This document shows positions 49,392 through 58,305 of a DNA stretch of 64,000 nt, piece by piece. The stretch's first letter is position 1, and each line of letters starts with the position of its first letter. Source of the DNA: an uncultured Dehalococcoidia bacterium. GTDB lineage: Bacteria > Chloroflexota > Dehalococcoidia > Lucifugimonadales > JADFKI01. The notes beneath the pieces were generated by a model. It was not told the origin of the DNA. It saw only the letters and a program-made list of their open reading frames with translations, and searched no databases. The stretch lies in assembly GCA_958295865.1 (NCBI GenBank), contig CATQHF010000001.1, positions 248,001 through 312,000 of the forward strand, in the 5' to 3' direction. The position numbers and the translations under genes were made by a program.

Positions 49392-51470
49392 TCACCCGTC
49401 CGGCGCATGCACGAATCTGCCCCTCTTCTCCCACAGGTCGACGCCGTGCAGACGCAGCGTTACGCTGGCGCCCTGCTTGATGGCGTCAGGCAGGCGCGCG
49501 CGCACTCGGAACGGGTAGTCCGCCAGCTCCAGCATCGCCGAGCGGCGCGGCTGGTTCTCCAGCACGATCGCCTTGAACAGCGATGCGTCGCCGCAGGCGT
49601 CCTCGTCGCCGGCCTCATCCGACGCTCGCTTCATCCTAAGCTCAAAGAACTTCAGCAGCCAGTAGCGTCGCCGCTCGTCCTCCAGCTTGCCCATCGCGCG
49701 CAACTGCACATCCGCTCGCGCCGCCACGCTTGCCACCTCATCGACGCCGTACAGCGGCTCGCCCGCGCTGAGGTAATGCGCTATCTGGCGCTGCATGACC
49801 ATGTCCGGGTAACGGCGCAGCGGCGATGTCGCCTGTATGTACGCCGACACGCCCAGCCCGCCATGCGGAGCGGGCGCGGCGCTTGTGTCCGCCGGAGCGA
49901 AGCGGCGTATCGTCAGATACCGGCGCAGCGGCCCGTCGCCGATGTCCACGCCCGGCGGCAGCCCCGCGCCGAGGTCGCTGATGTCGGGCGCGGGCTGTGA
50001 GCGATACGCAGCGGGGATGTCGTTGTCGCGGCAGAACGCCGCCAGCAGCGAGTTGCACAGCACCATGCACTCCGTAACCATCTGGCGCGCCGGCGTCGTG
50101 CGCTCCGCGACCTTCACCCGCACATCGTCGGGCGACGCCACCTTGATGAGCAGCTCTGGCCTGTCTATGTTCACCGCGCCCGCTTCTTCTCGCTTTCGCA
50201 TCAACGCCTGCGCCAGCGCATGCATGCTTGCCAGCATATCGCTGTGGGCGTGGCTTGCGCCGGCATTGGCAATCATAGCGTCCGCATCGTCATACGACAG
50301 CGCGGCGTCGCTGACGATGACCGACGGCTTGACCTCGTAGCGCAGAACCTCGCCGTCCGCGCCAATGTCCACAAGCAGGCTCAGCGCCGCGCGCCGCTTG
50401 CCCGCCTCCAGGCTGCCCTTGGCATGCGACACCGCGATGGGCAGCATCGGTATCTTGCGGTCGGGGATGTACAGGCTCGCCATGCGCCTGCTTGCCTCGT
50501 CGTCGAGGACGCTGTTCTGCGGAATGAGCGCGCCCGCGTCCGTGATGTGAATGCCCAGCCGATAGACGGGCGCATCGCCGCCTATGGCATCGAGCGCCTC
50601 AAGCGACAGCGCGTCATCCCTGTCCTCGGTGTCGGCGTCATCTATGGTAACGGTGGGCAAGGCTGTCAAGTCCGTTCGCTTGGCGTCCGCGAGCAGTTCG
50701 GCATCGCTGATAGACGCGGCAGCGGCAAGCGCATCCTCTGAGAACGCCTCCGCTATGCCCTCGCGTACCAGTTCCAGCGGCTCATCTGCGGCAAGCTCAC
50801 CGCAGGCAGCGAGCAGCTCGAACGCGAGGCGCTGCAAGTCGCTCGTCTTGCGCTTCATCTTGTTCAGCAGCGCCTTGACCAGCGAACTGCGCGTGTAGTC
50901 GTCCCCGAACGCCGCATAGTCGCGGACGCTCTCCATGAGCATCTTTTGGTGCGGCGTGAGCGCGGGCGGCAAATTGCCGCTTTCAAGGCATGCCGCGAGT
51001 TCGTTGGCTTCTGATGCTTGCTGCGCCTGTCGCCGTCGGCGCGCCAGCGTCTCCTCGACGGCTGACGGCGCGCGCGGCGTGTAGCCTGCCTTGCCGTCCT
51101 CGAAGTACAGCGAATCCCGGTCGAGACGCAGCAGCAGCGCGACCCGCTCCGCCGCGCTCGCCGACGCGCCCCAGTACAGTTCGGCGAGGTCGTCGAACGA
51201 TAGCGCAGTCCGCTCATCGCTCACCACATCCCAGAGTTCGGCGATGTCCACCTTCGCGGCGATTGCCTCGCTCTGCTTGCGGAACTCCGCTACCTCGTCA
51301 TCGCCATCGACGAACATCCGCGTGGTCAGTATGACGCGCTCGGACGGCAGGCGCGCCTGCTTCTTGCGCCGCACGGCAACGCGCACCCGCGAGGCGTCCG
51401 CATCGACCACCCTTGCGATGGTAACGCCCCCGCTCATCCGCGCCGCCACAAGTTCCCCCGGCTTCATCAT
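49392..51470 (-). CDS. RNB-domain exoribonuclease (RNase II/R family)
   Basis: A 692-residue 3'-5' exoribonuclease. The catalytic acids lie in TIDDADTEDRDDALS, and the end of the RNB domain has QATSPLRRYPDMVMQRQIAH. YIPDRKIPMLP and ASRRMASLY are further markers. It is shorter than E. coli RNase R and lacks clear cold-shock domains; a short S1-like region ends the protein. The start is uncertain: an ATG at 51470 has GGTGACGGG nearby, while the ORF-track ATG at 51500 lies in repeat R4. Confidence 0.9.
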   Translation of the reverse strand: MMKPGELVAARMSGGVTIARVVDADASRVRVAVRRKKQARLPSERVILTTRMFVDGDDEVAEFRKQSEAIAAKVDIAELWDVVSDERTALSFDDLAELYWGASASAAERVALLLRLDRDSLYFEDGKAGYTPRAPSAVEETLARRRRQAQQASEANELAACLESGNLPPALTPHQKMLMESVRDYAAFGDDYTRSSLVKALLNKMKRKTSDLQRLAFELLAACGELAADEPLELVREGIAEAFSEDALAAAASISDAELLADAKRTDLTALPTVTIDDADTEDRDDALSLEALDAIGGDAPVYRLGIHITDAGALIPQNSVLDDEASRRMASLYIPDRKIPMLPIAVSHAKGSLEAGKRRAALSLLVDIGADGEVLRYEVKPSVIVSDAALSYDDADAMIANAGASHAHSDMLASMHALAQALMRKREEAGAVNIDRPELLIKVASPDDVRVKVAERTTPARQMVTECMVLCNSLLAAFCRDNDIPAAYRSQPAPDISDLGAGLPPGVDIGDGPLRRYLTIRRFAPADTSAAPAPHGGLGVSAYIQATSPLRRYPDMVMQRQIAHYLSAGEPLYGVDEVASVAARADVQLRAMGKLEDERRRYWLLKFFELRMKRASDEAGDEDACGDASLFKAIVLENQPRRSAMLELADYPFRVRARLPDAIKQGASVTLRLHGVDLWEKRGRFVHAPDG

Positions 51471-51505
51471 CCCGTCACCTGCCATGTCTATCCTGCCCAT
51501 TTACC

Positions 51506-51599
51506 CGTCATTCCTGCGAAAGAACGTCACCCCTGCGGAAGCAGGGGCAGGAATCCAGCGCTTTGAATAGCCTGAAATATGCGAAAGCGACTACATTCT
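51506..51599 (+). repeat. Stem-loop repeat R2, long copy
   Basis: CGTCATTCCTGCGAAAGAAC at the start, hairpin CCCCTGCGGAAGCAGGGG (one change in the loop from GAAA to GGAA), and the tail GCGAAAGCGACTACATTCT. It matches 29641-29736 throughout. It separates the RNB and LLM genes. Confidence 0.8.
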
Positions 51600-51668
51600 G
51601 ATGTTCTGGCTTCCCGTTTTCACGGGAATAACACAAATGCCCCTACACTCAAGCGATGTAAGTTCGCC

Positions 51669-52751
51669 CTAATCCAAGTCCGCCAACTTCGGCAGCACTT
51701 CCTCTTTCAGCAGCGTCATGGAGCGAGTCCACTTGTCCTTGGGCTGCCACTCGTGCCCCATCGCCAGCAGCACGCCGAACCCGCCGACCTGCTCATAGAT
51801 ATGGCGAATAGTGTCCGCTACCTCGTCAGGACTGCCCACTATCCAGATGTTATCCAGCAGGTACTCCGGCGTAACCTCTTCGTCCGGCATATCCGGGTCG
51901 GTCTTCATCAGCCCAAGCTGCCCCATGTGCGACAGCAGCGGCTTGAAGTAGCGGTTGAAGTCGCGCGCGAACACGCCTTCCAGCATATCCTTGCGCGCTT
52001 GTTCAGTCGTGTCGGCGACATACACCTCGCGCGCGATGCGCCAGCTGCTTCGGTCGGCGGTGCGCCCCGAACGCTCCGCGCCCTCGCTCACGCTGTCCCA
52101 ATGCGTCGCCAGCTGATGCACAGGCACGAGGTTGATGCTCATCGGAATCCAGCCGCGCTCGCCCGCCAGATACAGCGTCTCGGACTTGGGCGACACGCCC
52201 GCAACGCCGATGGGCGGGTGCGGCATCTGATACGGCTTCAGGTGGAACGCCAGCCCGACTTCTTCCACAGGCTCCGGTATCGTGAACCGCCAGAACTTGT
52301 GCTCATAGACGCCCGGCTTCGGGTCGTTCCATATCTTCAAGATGACCTCGACCGAGTCGCGCGCCATCCCGCGATGCTCGCCCGACTCCGGATCGAAGCC
52401 GAACACGGTGAAATCACCCACGAAGCCGCCGGAGCCGACGCCCCACATGAACCGCCCTTGCGCCATCTGGTCGAGCTGTGCGATGCGGTGGGCAATCATA
52501 AACGGGTTGTGGTTGGGCATGCAAGTAACGCCCGTGCCCAGCCGTATGTTCTTCGTCTTGCCCAGCGCGTTGGCAATGAACAAGTCGGGCGCGGGTATAT
52601 TCTCCCAGACCGAGGTGAAATGCTCGCCTATCCAAGCCTCGCTGTATCCCAGCTCATCCAGCGTAACAAGCTGCTCCAGGTCATCCTCCAGCGTCTGCGC
52701 GACATTTGAGCCGGGCGGATGCAGCGGCATAGTAAAGTAGCCAAGTTCCAT
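51669..52751 (-). CDS. LLM-class flavin-dependent oxidoreductase (luciferase-like)
   Basis: A 360-residue TIM-barrel protein from ATG 52751 (MELGYFTMPLHPPG) with GGAGG upstream; the longer ORF reads through an inverted repeat. Motifs LDELGYSEAWIGEHFTSVWE, IRLGTGVTCMPNHNPFMIAHR, GRFMWGVGSGGFVGDF and RSSWRIAREVYVAD match F420- or FMN-dependent luciferase-like monooxygenases. A C-terminal segment (YLLDNIWIVGSPDEVADTIR) closes the barrel. Substrate unknown; such genes are abundant in SAR202-type genomes. Confidence 0.9.
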   Translation of the reverse strand: MELGYFTMPLHPPGSNVAQTLEDDLEQLVTLDELGYSEAWIGEHFTSVWENIPAPDLFIANALGKTKNIRLGTGVTCMPNHNPFMIAHRIAQLDQMAQGRFMWGVGSGGFVGDFTVFGFDPESGEHRGMARDSVEVILKIWNDPKPGVYEHKFWRFTIPEPVEEVGLAFHLKPYQMPHPPIGVAGVSPKSETLYLAGERGWIPMSINLVPVHQLATHWDSVSEGAERSGRTADRSSWRIAREVYVADTTEQARKDMLEGVFARDFNRYFKPLLSHMGQLGLMKTDPDMPDEEVTPEYLLDNIWIVGSPDEVADTIRHIYEQVGGFGVLLAMGHEWQPKDKWTRSMTLLKEEVLPKLADLD

Positions 52752-53056
52752 AGCCAAGACCTCCAGTGTTCGTGCGCGGGTGGTGCAAGCAAGTATATGG
52801 CAACAAGCCCAACCGCACAACGGGGGCTGCGACGCCCGCAGCCCCGACAATTGCATTGATAGTCCAACGCCCTGAGTATTCCACGCCATCCTCTATACAG
52901 ATGGCGTGGAATACTCAGAACAGGATGCGGCAAGCGCATATACGCTCAAATACACCCCAGTCCCGCAAAACGGGAGAAAGGAGATATGGCACTCAGAGAC
53001 TTCGCGGTTGTCAATCGTGGCAATCGCCGTTAATATAGTGGAACAAGGAGAATGTT
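52752..53056. other. Intergenic region with a perfect inverted repeat
   Basis: 305 bp without a credible gene. The notable feature is the 18-bp perfect inverted repeat at 52872-52918. ORFs beginning MAWNTQ on one strand and MEYSEQ on the other run through this palindrome and are probably spurious. Confidence 0.6.
52872..52918. repeat. Perfect 18-bp inverted repeat with 11-base loop
   Basis: CTGAGTATTCCACGCCAT (52872-52889), loop CCTCTATACAG, then ATGGCGTGGAATACTCAG (52901-52918), an exact reverse complement. There is no T-run, so a simple terminator is unlikely. It could be a strong RNA hairpin, a protein-binding palindrome or a mobile-element end. Confidence 0.85.
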
Positions 53057-53410
53057 ATGGGAATCGATGTCGGAACTGCGTTAACGATAGTCGCCATTAT
53101 AGTATCTATAATGGGCAGTACATGGTGGCTAGACAAAAGGAATCGGGAAGCCTTGTCAGAGTTGAAGACTAACGTGGCAGATAACAGCAAACGGCTGAAC
53201 GAAGTCGAGAGGATACAGTCTGAAATCCTAACTCTTACCAAAGGTTACAACGAGCGCTTTGACCGCCAAGAGGAAAGTTCCGAAAAACGCTTCGACAGAC
53301 TGGATGCGCTCCAACGAGACTTGTTTGGAGAAATGAATAAGCTCAAGGGCAGCGTTGATGTGATCGTAAAAGTATTCACACAAAGACACACGAAGGATGA
53401 TGCTGCGTAA
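53057..53410 (+). CDS. Membrane-anchored coiled-coil protein of unknown function
   Basis: A 117-residue protein with CAAGGAG upstream. Residues 5-24 form one helix that should cross the membrane (VGTALTIVAIIVSIMGSTWW). The remainder is a long heptad-rich coiled coil (NVADNSKRLNEVERIQSEIL and RFDRQEESSEKRFDRLDALQ). It is AT-rich compared with both neighbours. Domain build resembles DUF1640- or YcbK-like anchors, or phage-related tail proteins, but no family is recognised. Confidence 0.65.
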   Translation: MGIDVGTALTIVAIIVSIMGSTWWLDKRNREALSELKTNVADNSKRLNEVERIQSEILTLTKGYNERFDRQEESSEKRFDRLDALQRDLFGEMNKLKGSVDVIVKVFTQRHTKDDAA

Positions 53411-53475
53411 TAGACCCCCTGTTATTCCAATATCAGCGCAGCGCACCCTCCCTGCTATTCCGCGCGCGCCCTCCC

Positions 53476-53574
53476 CTGTCATTCCGAACGGAGTGAGGAA
53501 TCAAAAATCCCCGCCACCAACACGCCTGATATGGCAAGGATTTTAGCCCCCGTTCAATGTGAACAACTGAAAGA
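53476..53574. repeat. Dispersed element R1, long copy in reverse orientation
   Basis: It starts CCTGTCATTCCGAACGGAGT, runs through GGAATCAAAAATCC and CAAGGATTTTAG, and ends AACTGAAAGACCCTGCTG. In reverse complement it aligns with 14643-14775. Confidence 0.7.
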
Positions 53575-53643
53575 CCCTGCTGAACTCGACAAGTGCGCCG
53601 CCGCCGCGCCATCTGTGCTATATTAGCGCAGAGGCATAACCCA

Positions 53644-53988
53644 ATGGCAAAGAATCTGACTTTTGAATACGACAAAGTGGGCGACGCCCTCAGCATATCC
53701 GTTAGCGGCGCGCGCCCTTATGCGGAACAGGATTCCGAACTTCGCTTAGATGAGAACGCATTCGTATGCTTCAATCCGAAAACGGGCGAGGTGGAATATC
53801 TCGAAATCCTGTTCTTCAACGCGCGGCTGGAGAAGCGCGGCGCCATCGAAATAGACCTCACCCCCGACGCCGAGATTATCGCCGCGAACAAGACGCAGCC
53901 CAACGGCAAAGACGCAATCCACGACGATAGGCAGAATGGGCAGGCCTCCGAAAGCGTCAGCCCTGCCCACCTGATTACTGATTGCTGA
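53644..53988 (+). CDS. DUF2283 family protein
   Basis: A 114-residue protein from ATG 53644. The first 75 residues have the DUF2283 pattern: LTFEYDKVGDALSISV, CFNPKTGEVEYLEILFFNAR and an IEIDLTPDAE ending. About 40 poorly conserved residues follow. It is longer than the DUF2283 protein at 26010 and stands alone. Function unknown. Confidence 0.75.
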   Translation: MAKNLTFEYDKVGDALSISVSGARPYAEQDSELRLDENAFVCFNPKTGEVEYLEILFFNARLEKRGAIEIDLTPDAEIIAANKTQPNGKDAIHDDRQNGQASESVSPAHLITDC

Positions 53989-53998
53989 CAGCAAACCC

Positions 53999-55054
53999 CT
54001 AGCCGCTCACCATCGGATACACATGGTAGCCGCGCTGCAAGTCCAGCGGAATCTTGTCCTGCGTCCAGGTGTCGCCGCCGTCCGCGCTGGCGAAGAAGTG
54101 CCCGTAGTTCGTGGTGCAGAACACCTTGTCGGGCGCGGCGCGGTCTATCGCCACCTGAAACATGCGCCCAGGCGGCGTGTCGCCGATGTCCAGCCGCTCC
54201 CAGCTCTCGCCCGTATCTCGGCTGCGGAACAGCATGCCCGCTTCCTGCGTGCCTTGTGGCGCGCCGCCGCCCCCCGCGCCCGTGGCGAGGTATATCGTCT
54301 GCGGATCGTCCGGCGCGACCAGCAGCCCGCGGCAGTACGAGCCGCCGGGGAACATCTCGCCAAAGCGGATATGCTCCCAGTTGCGCCCCTTGTTGCGGCT
54401 GCGGAACATCGCCACCTGCGCGATGATGAACACCGTGCCCGGCGCTGCCGCGCTCACCTGAACGCCGTGCAGGTCAACCGTGTGATTGTCCCGATACAGC
54501 CCATCCGTCAGCGAGTCCCACGAAGCGCCGCCGTCCCTGCTGGCGATTAAGCCGCCCACCTCGATTGCGCCATAGATGTCGTCAGGGCTGGACGGGTCCG
54601 CGCACAACCCGATGACGCGCTTGCCCAGCGGCGGCATATATGTCGTAACATCGGGATACTTCACGCGGCTGGTGTCCATCCTTTGCCAAGTCGCGCCGCC
54701 GTCCTCAGAGCGCGCCACCGCGCAAGGCTCATACCCGGCATACAGCACATCGGCATCGTCGGGCGAGAACGCCAGCGACCACACATCGCCCGACGGCGCA
54801 TCCAGCCGCTCCCAATGCTCCCCCCTGTCATCGCTCCGATAAGGCCCATCCTGCGTTCCCGCGAAAATCACCGCCGGGTCGTCGGGATGAATAGCCAGCG
54901 CCCGCACCTGCGGCTCATCCGGCAGCCCCTTCGCAGCGCTCCGCCACTCCGAATCCCCATCCGCCCGCCGCAGCATCCCGCCCGGCCCAATCGCGTCGCC
55001 CTCCCCCGCAAGCCCAACATAGATATGCGTCCGGTGTCCGTTCGTGGTGGTCAT
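53999..55054 (-). CDS. BNR/sialidase-like beta-propeller protein
   Basis: A 351-residue protein with repeated BNR Asp-box-like blades: RSDDRGEHWERLDAP, RSEDGGATWQRMD, ASRDGGASWDSLTDG, RSRNKGRNWEHI, RSRDTGESWERLD and ASADGGDTWTQD. No catalytic sialidase Arg triad is evident and there is no signal peptide. Such cytosolic propellers occur widely in SAR202/Chloroflexota. It has six to seven blades; ligand unknown. Confidence 0.87.
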   Translation of the reverse strand: MTTTNGHRTHIYVGLAGEGDAIGPGGMLRRADGDSEWRSAAKGLPDEPQVRALAIHPDDPAVIFAGTQDGPYRSDDRGEHWERLDAPSGDVWSLAFSPDDADVLYAGYEPCAVARSEDGGATWQRMDTSRVKYPDVTTYMPPLGKRVIGLCADPSSPDDIYGAIEVGGLIASRDGGASWDSLTDGLYRDNHTVDLHGVQVSAAAPGTVFIIAQVAMFRSRNKGRNWEHIRFGEMFPGGSYCRGLLVAPDDPQTIYLATGAGGGGAPQGTQEAGMLFRSRDTGESWERLDIGDTPPGRMFQVAIDRAAPDKVFCTTNYGHFFASADGGDTWTQDKIPLDLQRGYHVYPMVSG

Positions 55055-55159
55055 GGCGCGCTCCCTTCGCTAGAGACTGTGCTTCGTTGAGATTGTAGCA
55101 TAGAAGTGTATGACATATAATGTGCGAGGTCAGAACATTTTCTATATCAAGGAATACTT

Positions 55160-55357
55160 ATGAATGAATCAAAATCGCCACAATTTACTGAACTGGTTGA
55201 AAAGCAACTAGATGCGGAAGTTCGAGATCTATGGATCCCAATGGCACAAGAGTTTGACAGGGATGGACCAGAGGCTGCCAAAGTGTATTTGGACAGTGAA
55301 GGACAACGACTCCAAGAACGGGTAAAAGGTCTGCTCGATCAGATTGAAGGGAGTTGA
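55160..55357 (+). CDS. Small acidic helical protein heading the SMC-like operon
   Basis: A 65-residue protein (MNESKSPQFTELVEKQLDAE), with AAGGAAT upstream. It looks fully helical and acidic: VRDLWIPMAQEFDRDGPEAA and ERVKGLLDQIEG. I do not recognise the family. It ends five bases before the ATPase start, which suggests a small subunit, such as the middle component of an ABC-3C/Lamassu-like complex (inference). The region is clearly AT-richer than its flanks. Confidence 0.65.
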   Translation: MNESKSPQFTELVEKQLDAEVRDLWIPMAQEFDRDGPEAAKVYLDSEGQRLQERVKGLLDQIEGS

Positions 55358-55362
55358 AGTCA

Positions 55363-57447
55363 ATGGCAAGCGGATTCCGTGTGCAGACTGTTGCAATCGA
55401 AGGCTTCAAAGGGTTCACAATACAAAAGAAACTCAATCTCAAGGATCGGCACTTATTCCTATTAGGCCAAAACGGCAATGGGAAATCCAGCATCATAGAG
55501 GCTGTCCGCTGGGGATTATTCGGCTCTGCCGGGAGACCGAACGAGGTAGTGTTGAATCAGAACTACGCAGGTGACTGCCTCGTACTAATCACACTCATGC
55601 GCGAAGGCAAGCATTGGAATCTGCGTCGTAGATTGAATCGAGGCACGACTGGGGGAACTGATGCTGAGCTTACTGACGAGTATGGAGATGAGCACTCGAT
55701 TAGAGAAGTTATGCCCCAACTGGATTCGGTGAACGCAGGTGAGGGAATGCATATCATTTTCGCGCCACAATCTTCTCCGCTCCGTCGCCAACCAGAAGAC
55801 CTTACTCCATTTGAGAGAACGGTCTTCAATCATCTAGGTCTTACACACCCCCGAGCATTGCTGAGCCATATAGATGAATTCTTAGAAAGCCAACAGATTG
55901 ATGAGGATAATCTAGGCGGTGAACTCACTAAAGCCCGCGCTGAAATTGATACACAGATTTCAGAAGTTAGGCGTATAGTGGGGAATATAGTTAGCTCACC
56001 CCCATGGGGCGATGGTCGTGCGCCGTCGGTCACCGAGTCCCAAAACAAGGCACGCGACTTGATTGAAGAAATTACCGGCAGTCCGCCCGATCAATCTTTG
56101 CATGGCGTATCGTTGTACGCCTTAATCGATAGCGGGCAAACCGCTCTGGTAGATAAGCGAACACAAGACCAAAGTGGCCTTGAGCAAGAGGCTAATGAGA
56201 TTGCTGGACGCCGGAGGCGTGTGGAGAATTTGCGCGATATTCGAAATTCGCTCAACATTCATCATTCTACTACACAAACCAGACAATCCCAACTTGATAC
56301 TGCGCTAAGTGGCGCAACACTCGATGAAATCAAGGAAAGCGTGAATGTAGCAAGAAGAGAAGCAGATGCCGAAGCGTTGAAACTCAAGATAATGGAAGAT
56401 ACACTTCGTCTGCTCAATCTCGACCAAACTGAATCTGTATCCTGTCCCATTTGCGAATCGCAGCACAACCGCCAGGATCTTGAAGCGGCTCTTCAAAATG
56501 TTGATCAGCCGCAAAGTGATGGTGCTAGTTCAAGATTGACTGCCCTTGAATCTCAACTCCAAAAATCTGAAGGACTAGAACGCCTTCTCCAGATAGAAAA
56601 GAGGGAGCTCAGCTCATTACGCCAGAGAGCAGACCAATCCAATGCACTTCTTGATGCAAGAGATAGGGAGTTTCTGGAGCGGACAGATGATATTGACGTG
56701 CTCATTGAGGGACTTTTGGAGCAAGAAGCCTCAATTAGAGAACGGATCGACGACCAAGAAGGCTGGTTTGATACAAAAAGAGGACAACTAGGCAAACTTA
56801 GAGACGAGGATAGATTCCATCAGACCCGGAACAATTTGAGAGATCTCGAGGCGCGTAAAAACCGATTTAACGAAGTCCAAGCGGCTTACGATGACTTTGT
56901 TTCATTCGGTGAATCTGTGCGGAAAATAAAACAAACGGCCAGCGATTGCCTGACCGAGCGTCTTACCGAGGAAATCCCTCTAGTATCGGAGAATCTCTCA
57001 GAGGTTTTCGCTGCGTTGACTCGCCACCCCTGGTACGATCGTTTGCTAATCTCAGAAAACACTCTGCCAAAGCTTGAGTTGCGGGTTGCGAGTAGCCAAG
57101 ATCCTTTTAGCCGTGAGAATCCTACCGGAGTATTAAACGGACAAGCCGAAAGTGCGTTGGATCTTGTGCCGTATTTTGCGTTCAGCCAGTCGGATAACAC
57201 TCCTACTGAAGTATATCTAGTTATGTTGGATGACCCTACTAGGGCATTCGACGAAGAGCACACCGAGATTTTGGTTGAACGTCTGGCTGAACTTGGACAG
57301 CACGTGCAACTCATAGTCGCTTCTCAGGAGACGGAGCGATTTCAGGCTCTGTTGCCGAAAAAATTTGAGCCGGGCAGTTATGTCTTTATCGAACCCACTG
57401 GCTGGTCGCATGATAACGGGCCGGAACTGAAGATTGAGTACAAATAG
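55363..57447 (+). CDS. SMC/Rad50-like ATPase with a CPxC hook
   Basis: A 694-residue protein from ATG 55363. Walker A is LLGQNGNGKSSIIEA (35-43); the C-terminal motif NGQAESALDLVPYFAFSQ acts as the signature region; Walker B is YLVMLDDPTRAFDEEH (Asp623). Two coiled-coil arms flank a central CPIC (361-364), the position of the Rad50 zinc hook. The architecture is that of Rad50 and of LmuB/ABC-3C ATPases. It is flanked by a small helical gene and a PD-(D/E)XK-like gene in the same operon. A DNA-sensing or end-binding role is likely. Confidence 0.88.
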   Translation: MASGFRVQTVAIEGFKGFTIQKKLNLKDRHLFLLGQNGNGKSSIIEAVRWGLFGSAGRPNEVVLNQNYAGDCLVLITLMREGKHWNLRRRLNRGTTGGTDAELTDEYGDEHSIREVMPQLDSVNAGEGMHIIFAPQSSPLRRQPEDLTPFERTVFNHLGLTHPRALLSHIDEFLESQQIDEDNLGGELTKARAEIDTQISEVRRIVGNIVSSPPWGDGRAPSVTESQNKARDLIEEITGSPPDQSLHGVSLYALIDSGQTALVDKRTQDQSGLEQEANEIAGRRRRVENLRDIRNSLNIHHSTTQTRQSQLDTALSGATLDEIKESVNVARREADAEALKLKIMEDTLRLLNLDQTESVSCPICESQHNRQDLEAALQNVDQPQSDGASSRLTALESQLQKSEGLERLLQIEKRELSSLRQRADQSNALLDARDREFLERTDDIDVLIEGLLEQEASIRERIDDQEGWFDTKRGQLGKLRDEDRFHQTRNNLRDLEARKNRFNEVQAAYDDFVSFGESVRKIKQTASDCLTERLTEEIPLVSENLSEVFAALTRHPWYDRLLISENTLPKLELRVASSQDPFSRENPTGVLNGQAESALDLVPYFAFSQSDNTPTEVYLVMLDDPTRAFDEEHTEILVERLAELGQHVQLIVASQETERFQALLPKKFEPGSYVFIEPTGWSHDNGPELKIEYK

Positions 57448-57484
57448 CTGGTCAATACTCGATGCCGGCGGGTGCATTGAGCGT

Positions 57485-57955
57485 ATGCGCTTGAAAGCCG
57501 ATTTCGGCTACAAAGTTCAGGCAATTGCCGCGCATGTGCTATTGCGCCTTGGCTATCAAATAGAAGCAGTTAATCAATCAGGACATCCAGACATCGTAGC
57601 TGTTAGGCACGGCATGGAGTTTCGTTTCGAGGTAGAAGCGGAGGTAGGTAGTCCGCGTCCTCGTAAGTTGGCAGATGCCGATTTTGCTTCATTATTGGAA
57701 GTGCCGAACGAGTTTGGTTACTACGCGCTTGCAATCAGTTTCCCAACGCCCTATTGGGTGTTGGTGAGCGCCTCAAAACTTTATGGCAGAAGGCGTCCTA
57801 GTACCAACATTCTACTGGAAGCCCTCAGCGACAAGGAGTATTCAGATGAATGGACATCTGAGTATTTGCGTTTGCTTAATGTTTCCTGTCGTCAAATCGC
57901 ACGCGCATCGTTCAACCAGTTGAGCGAATTAGCGTTGCAAGGTCGCGGGTTATGA
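57485..57955 (+). CDS. PD-(D/E)XK-like nuclease candidate, partner of the SMC-like ATPase
   Basis: A 156-residue protein from ATG 57485. The N-terminal helix (MRLKADFGYKVQAIAAHVL) is followed by AVNQSGHPDIVAVRHGMEFR, then FEVEAEVG. Asp36 and Glu49 lie where a PD-(D/E)XK site is expected, but the K position is Glu51. A longer TTG start at 57434 would overlap the ATPase by 14 bases. Its position suggests that it is the effector of the operon. A relation to restriction-like proteins is moderate and no named family is recognised. Confidence 0.62.
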   Translation: MRLKADFGYKVQAIAAHVLLRLGYQIEAVNQSGHPDIVAVRHGMEFRFEVEAEVGSPRPRKLADADFASLLEVPNEFGYYALAISFPTPYWVLVSASKLYGRRRPSTNILLEALSDKEYSDEWTSEYLRLLNVSCRQIARASFNQLSELALQGRGL

Positions 57956-58047
57956 TAGTCATTGCTTGATGGCGGGCATAACCCACTTTGCGCCCCCGCC
58001 ATTAAGCCACTACACTAGCGTTCAATAGGCAGCAGCGGGAGGGGGAC

Positions 58048-58251
58048 ATGGCAGCAAGAATGGACAAAGAGTTCAGCCCCGAAGAAAAGGCGATAATCGA
58101 GGAGCGCTTCAAGCCGTTCAAGTCGCCAATCGTGCAGAAGAAAGTGCTTGACGGCTTTGCTGAGATTGAGCGCGGCGAGTATGTCAGCTACTCAATACCG
58201 GAGATCAAGAGGCGACTAACCCGCTTCATGAGGAAGCGGGATATTGAGTAG
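58048..58251 (+). CDS. Small basic protein of unknown function
   Basis: A 67-residue protein with a strong GGAGGGGG site before ATG 58048. EEKAIIEERFKPFKSPIVQK suggests helices, and YSIPEIKRRLTRFMRKRDIE is a basic ending. It could be an antitoxin- or regulator-like protein; no toxin lies next to it. It is separated from the SMC operon by 92 bases. Confidence 0.55.
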   Translation: MAARMDKEFSPEEKAIIEERFKPFKSPIVQKKVLDGFAEIERGEYVSYSIPEIKRRLTRFMRKRDIE

Positions 58252-58305
58252 CAGCGCACATTCCACGCGCTCATCCCATCCCTCTATCTTGCCCATCCCT
58301 GTCAG

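Noticed and set aside
49380-50000. 206-aa plus-strand ORF opposite the RNB exoribonuclease gene
   Set aside because: Antisense to a conserved catalytic domain, low-complexity and without RBS.
52752-52939. ORF extensions upstream of the LLM gene (MAWNTQGVGLSM and related frames)
   Set aside because: They run through the perfect inverted repeat. The GGAGG-led ATG at 52751 starts the conserved domain.
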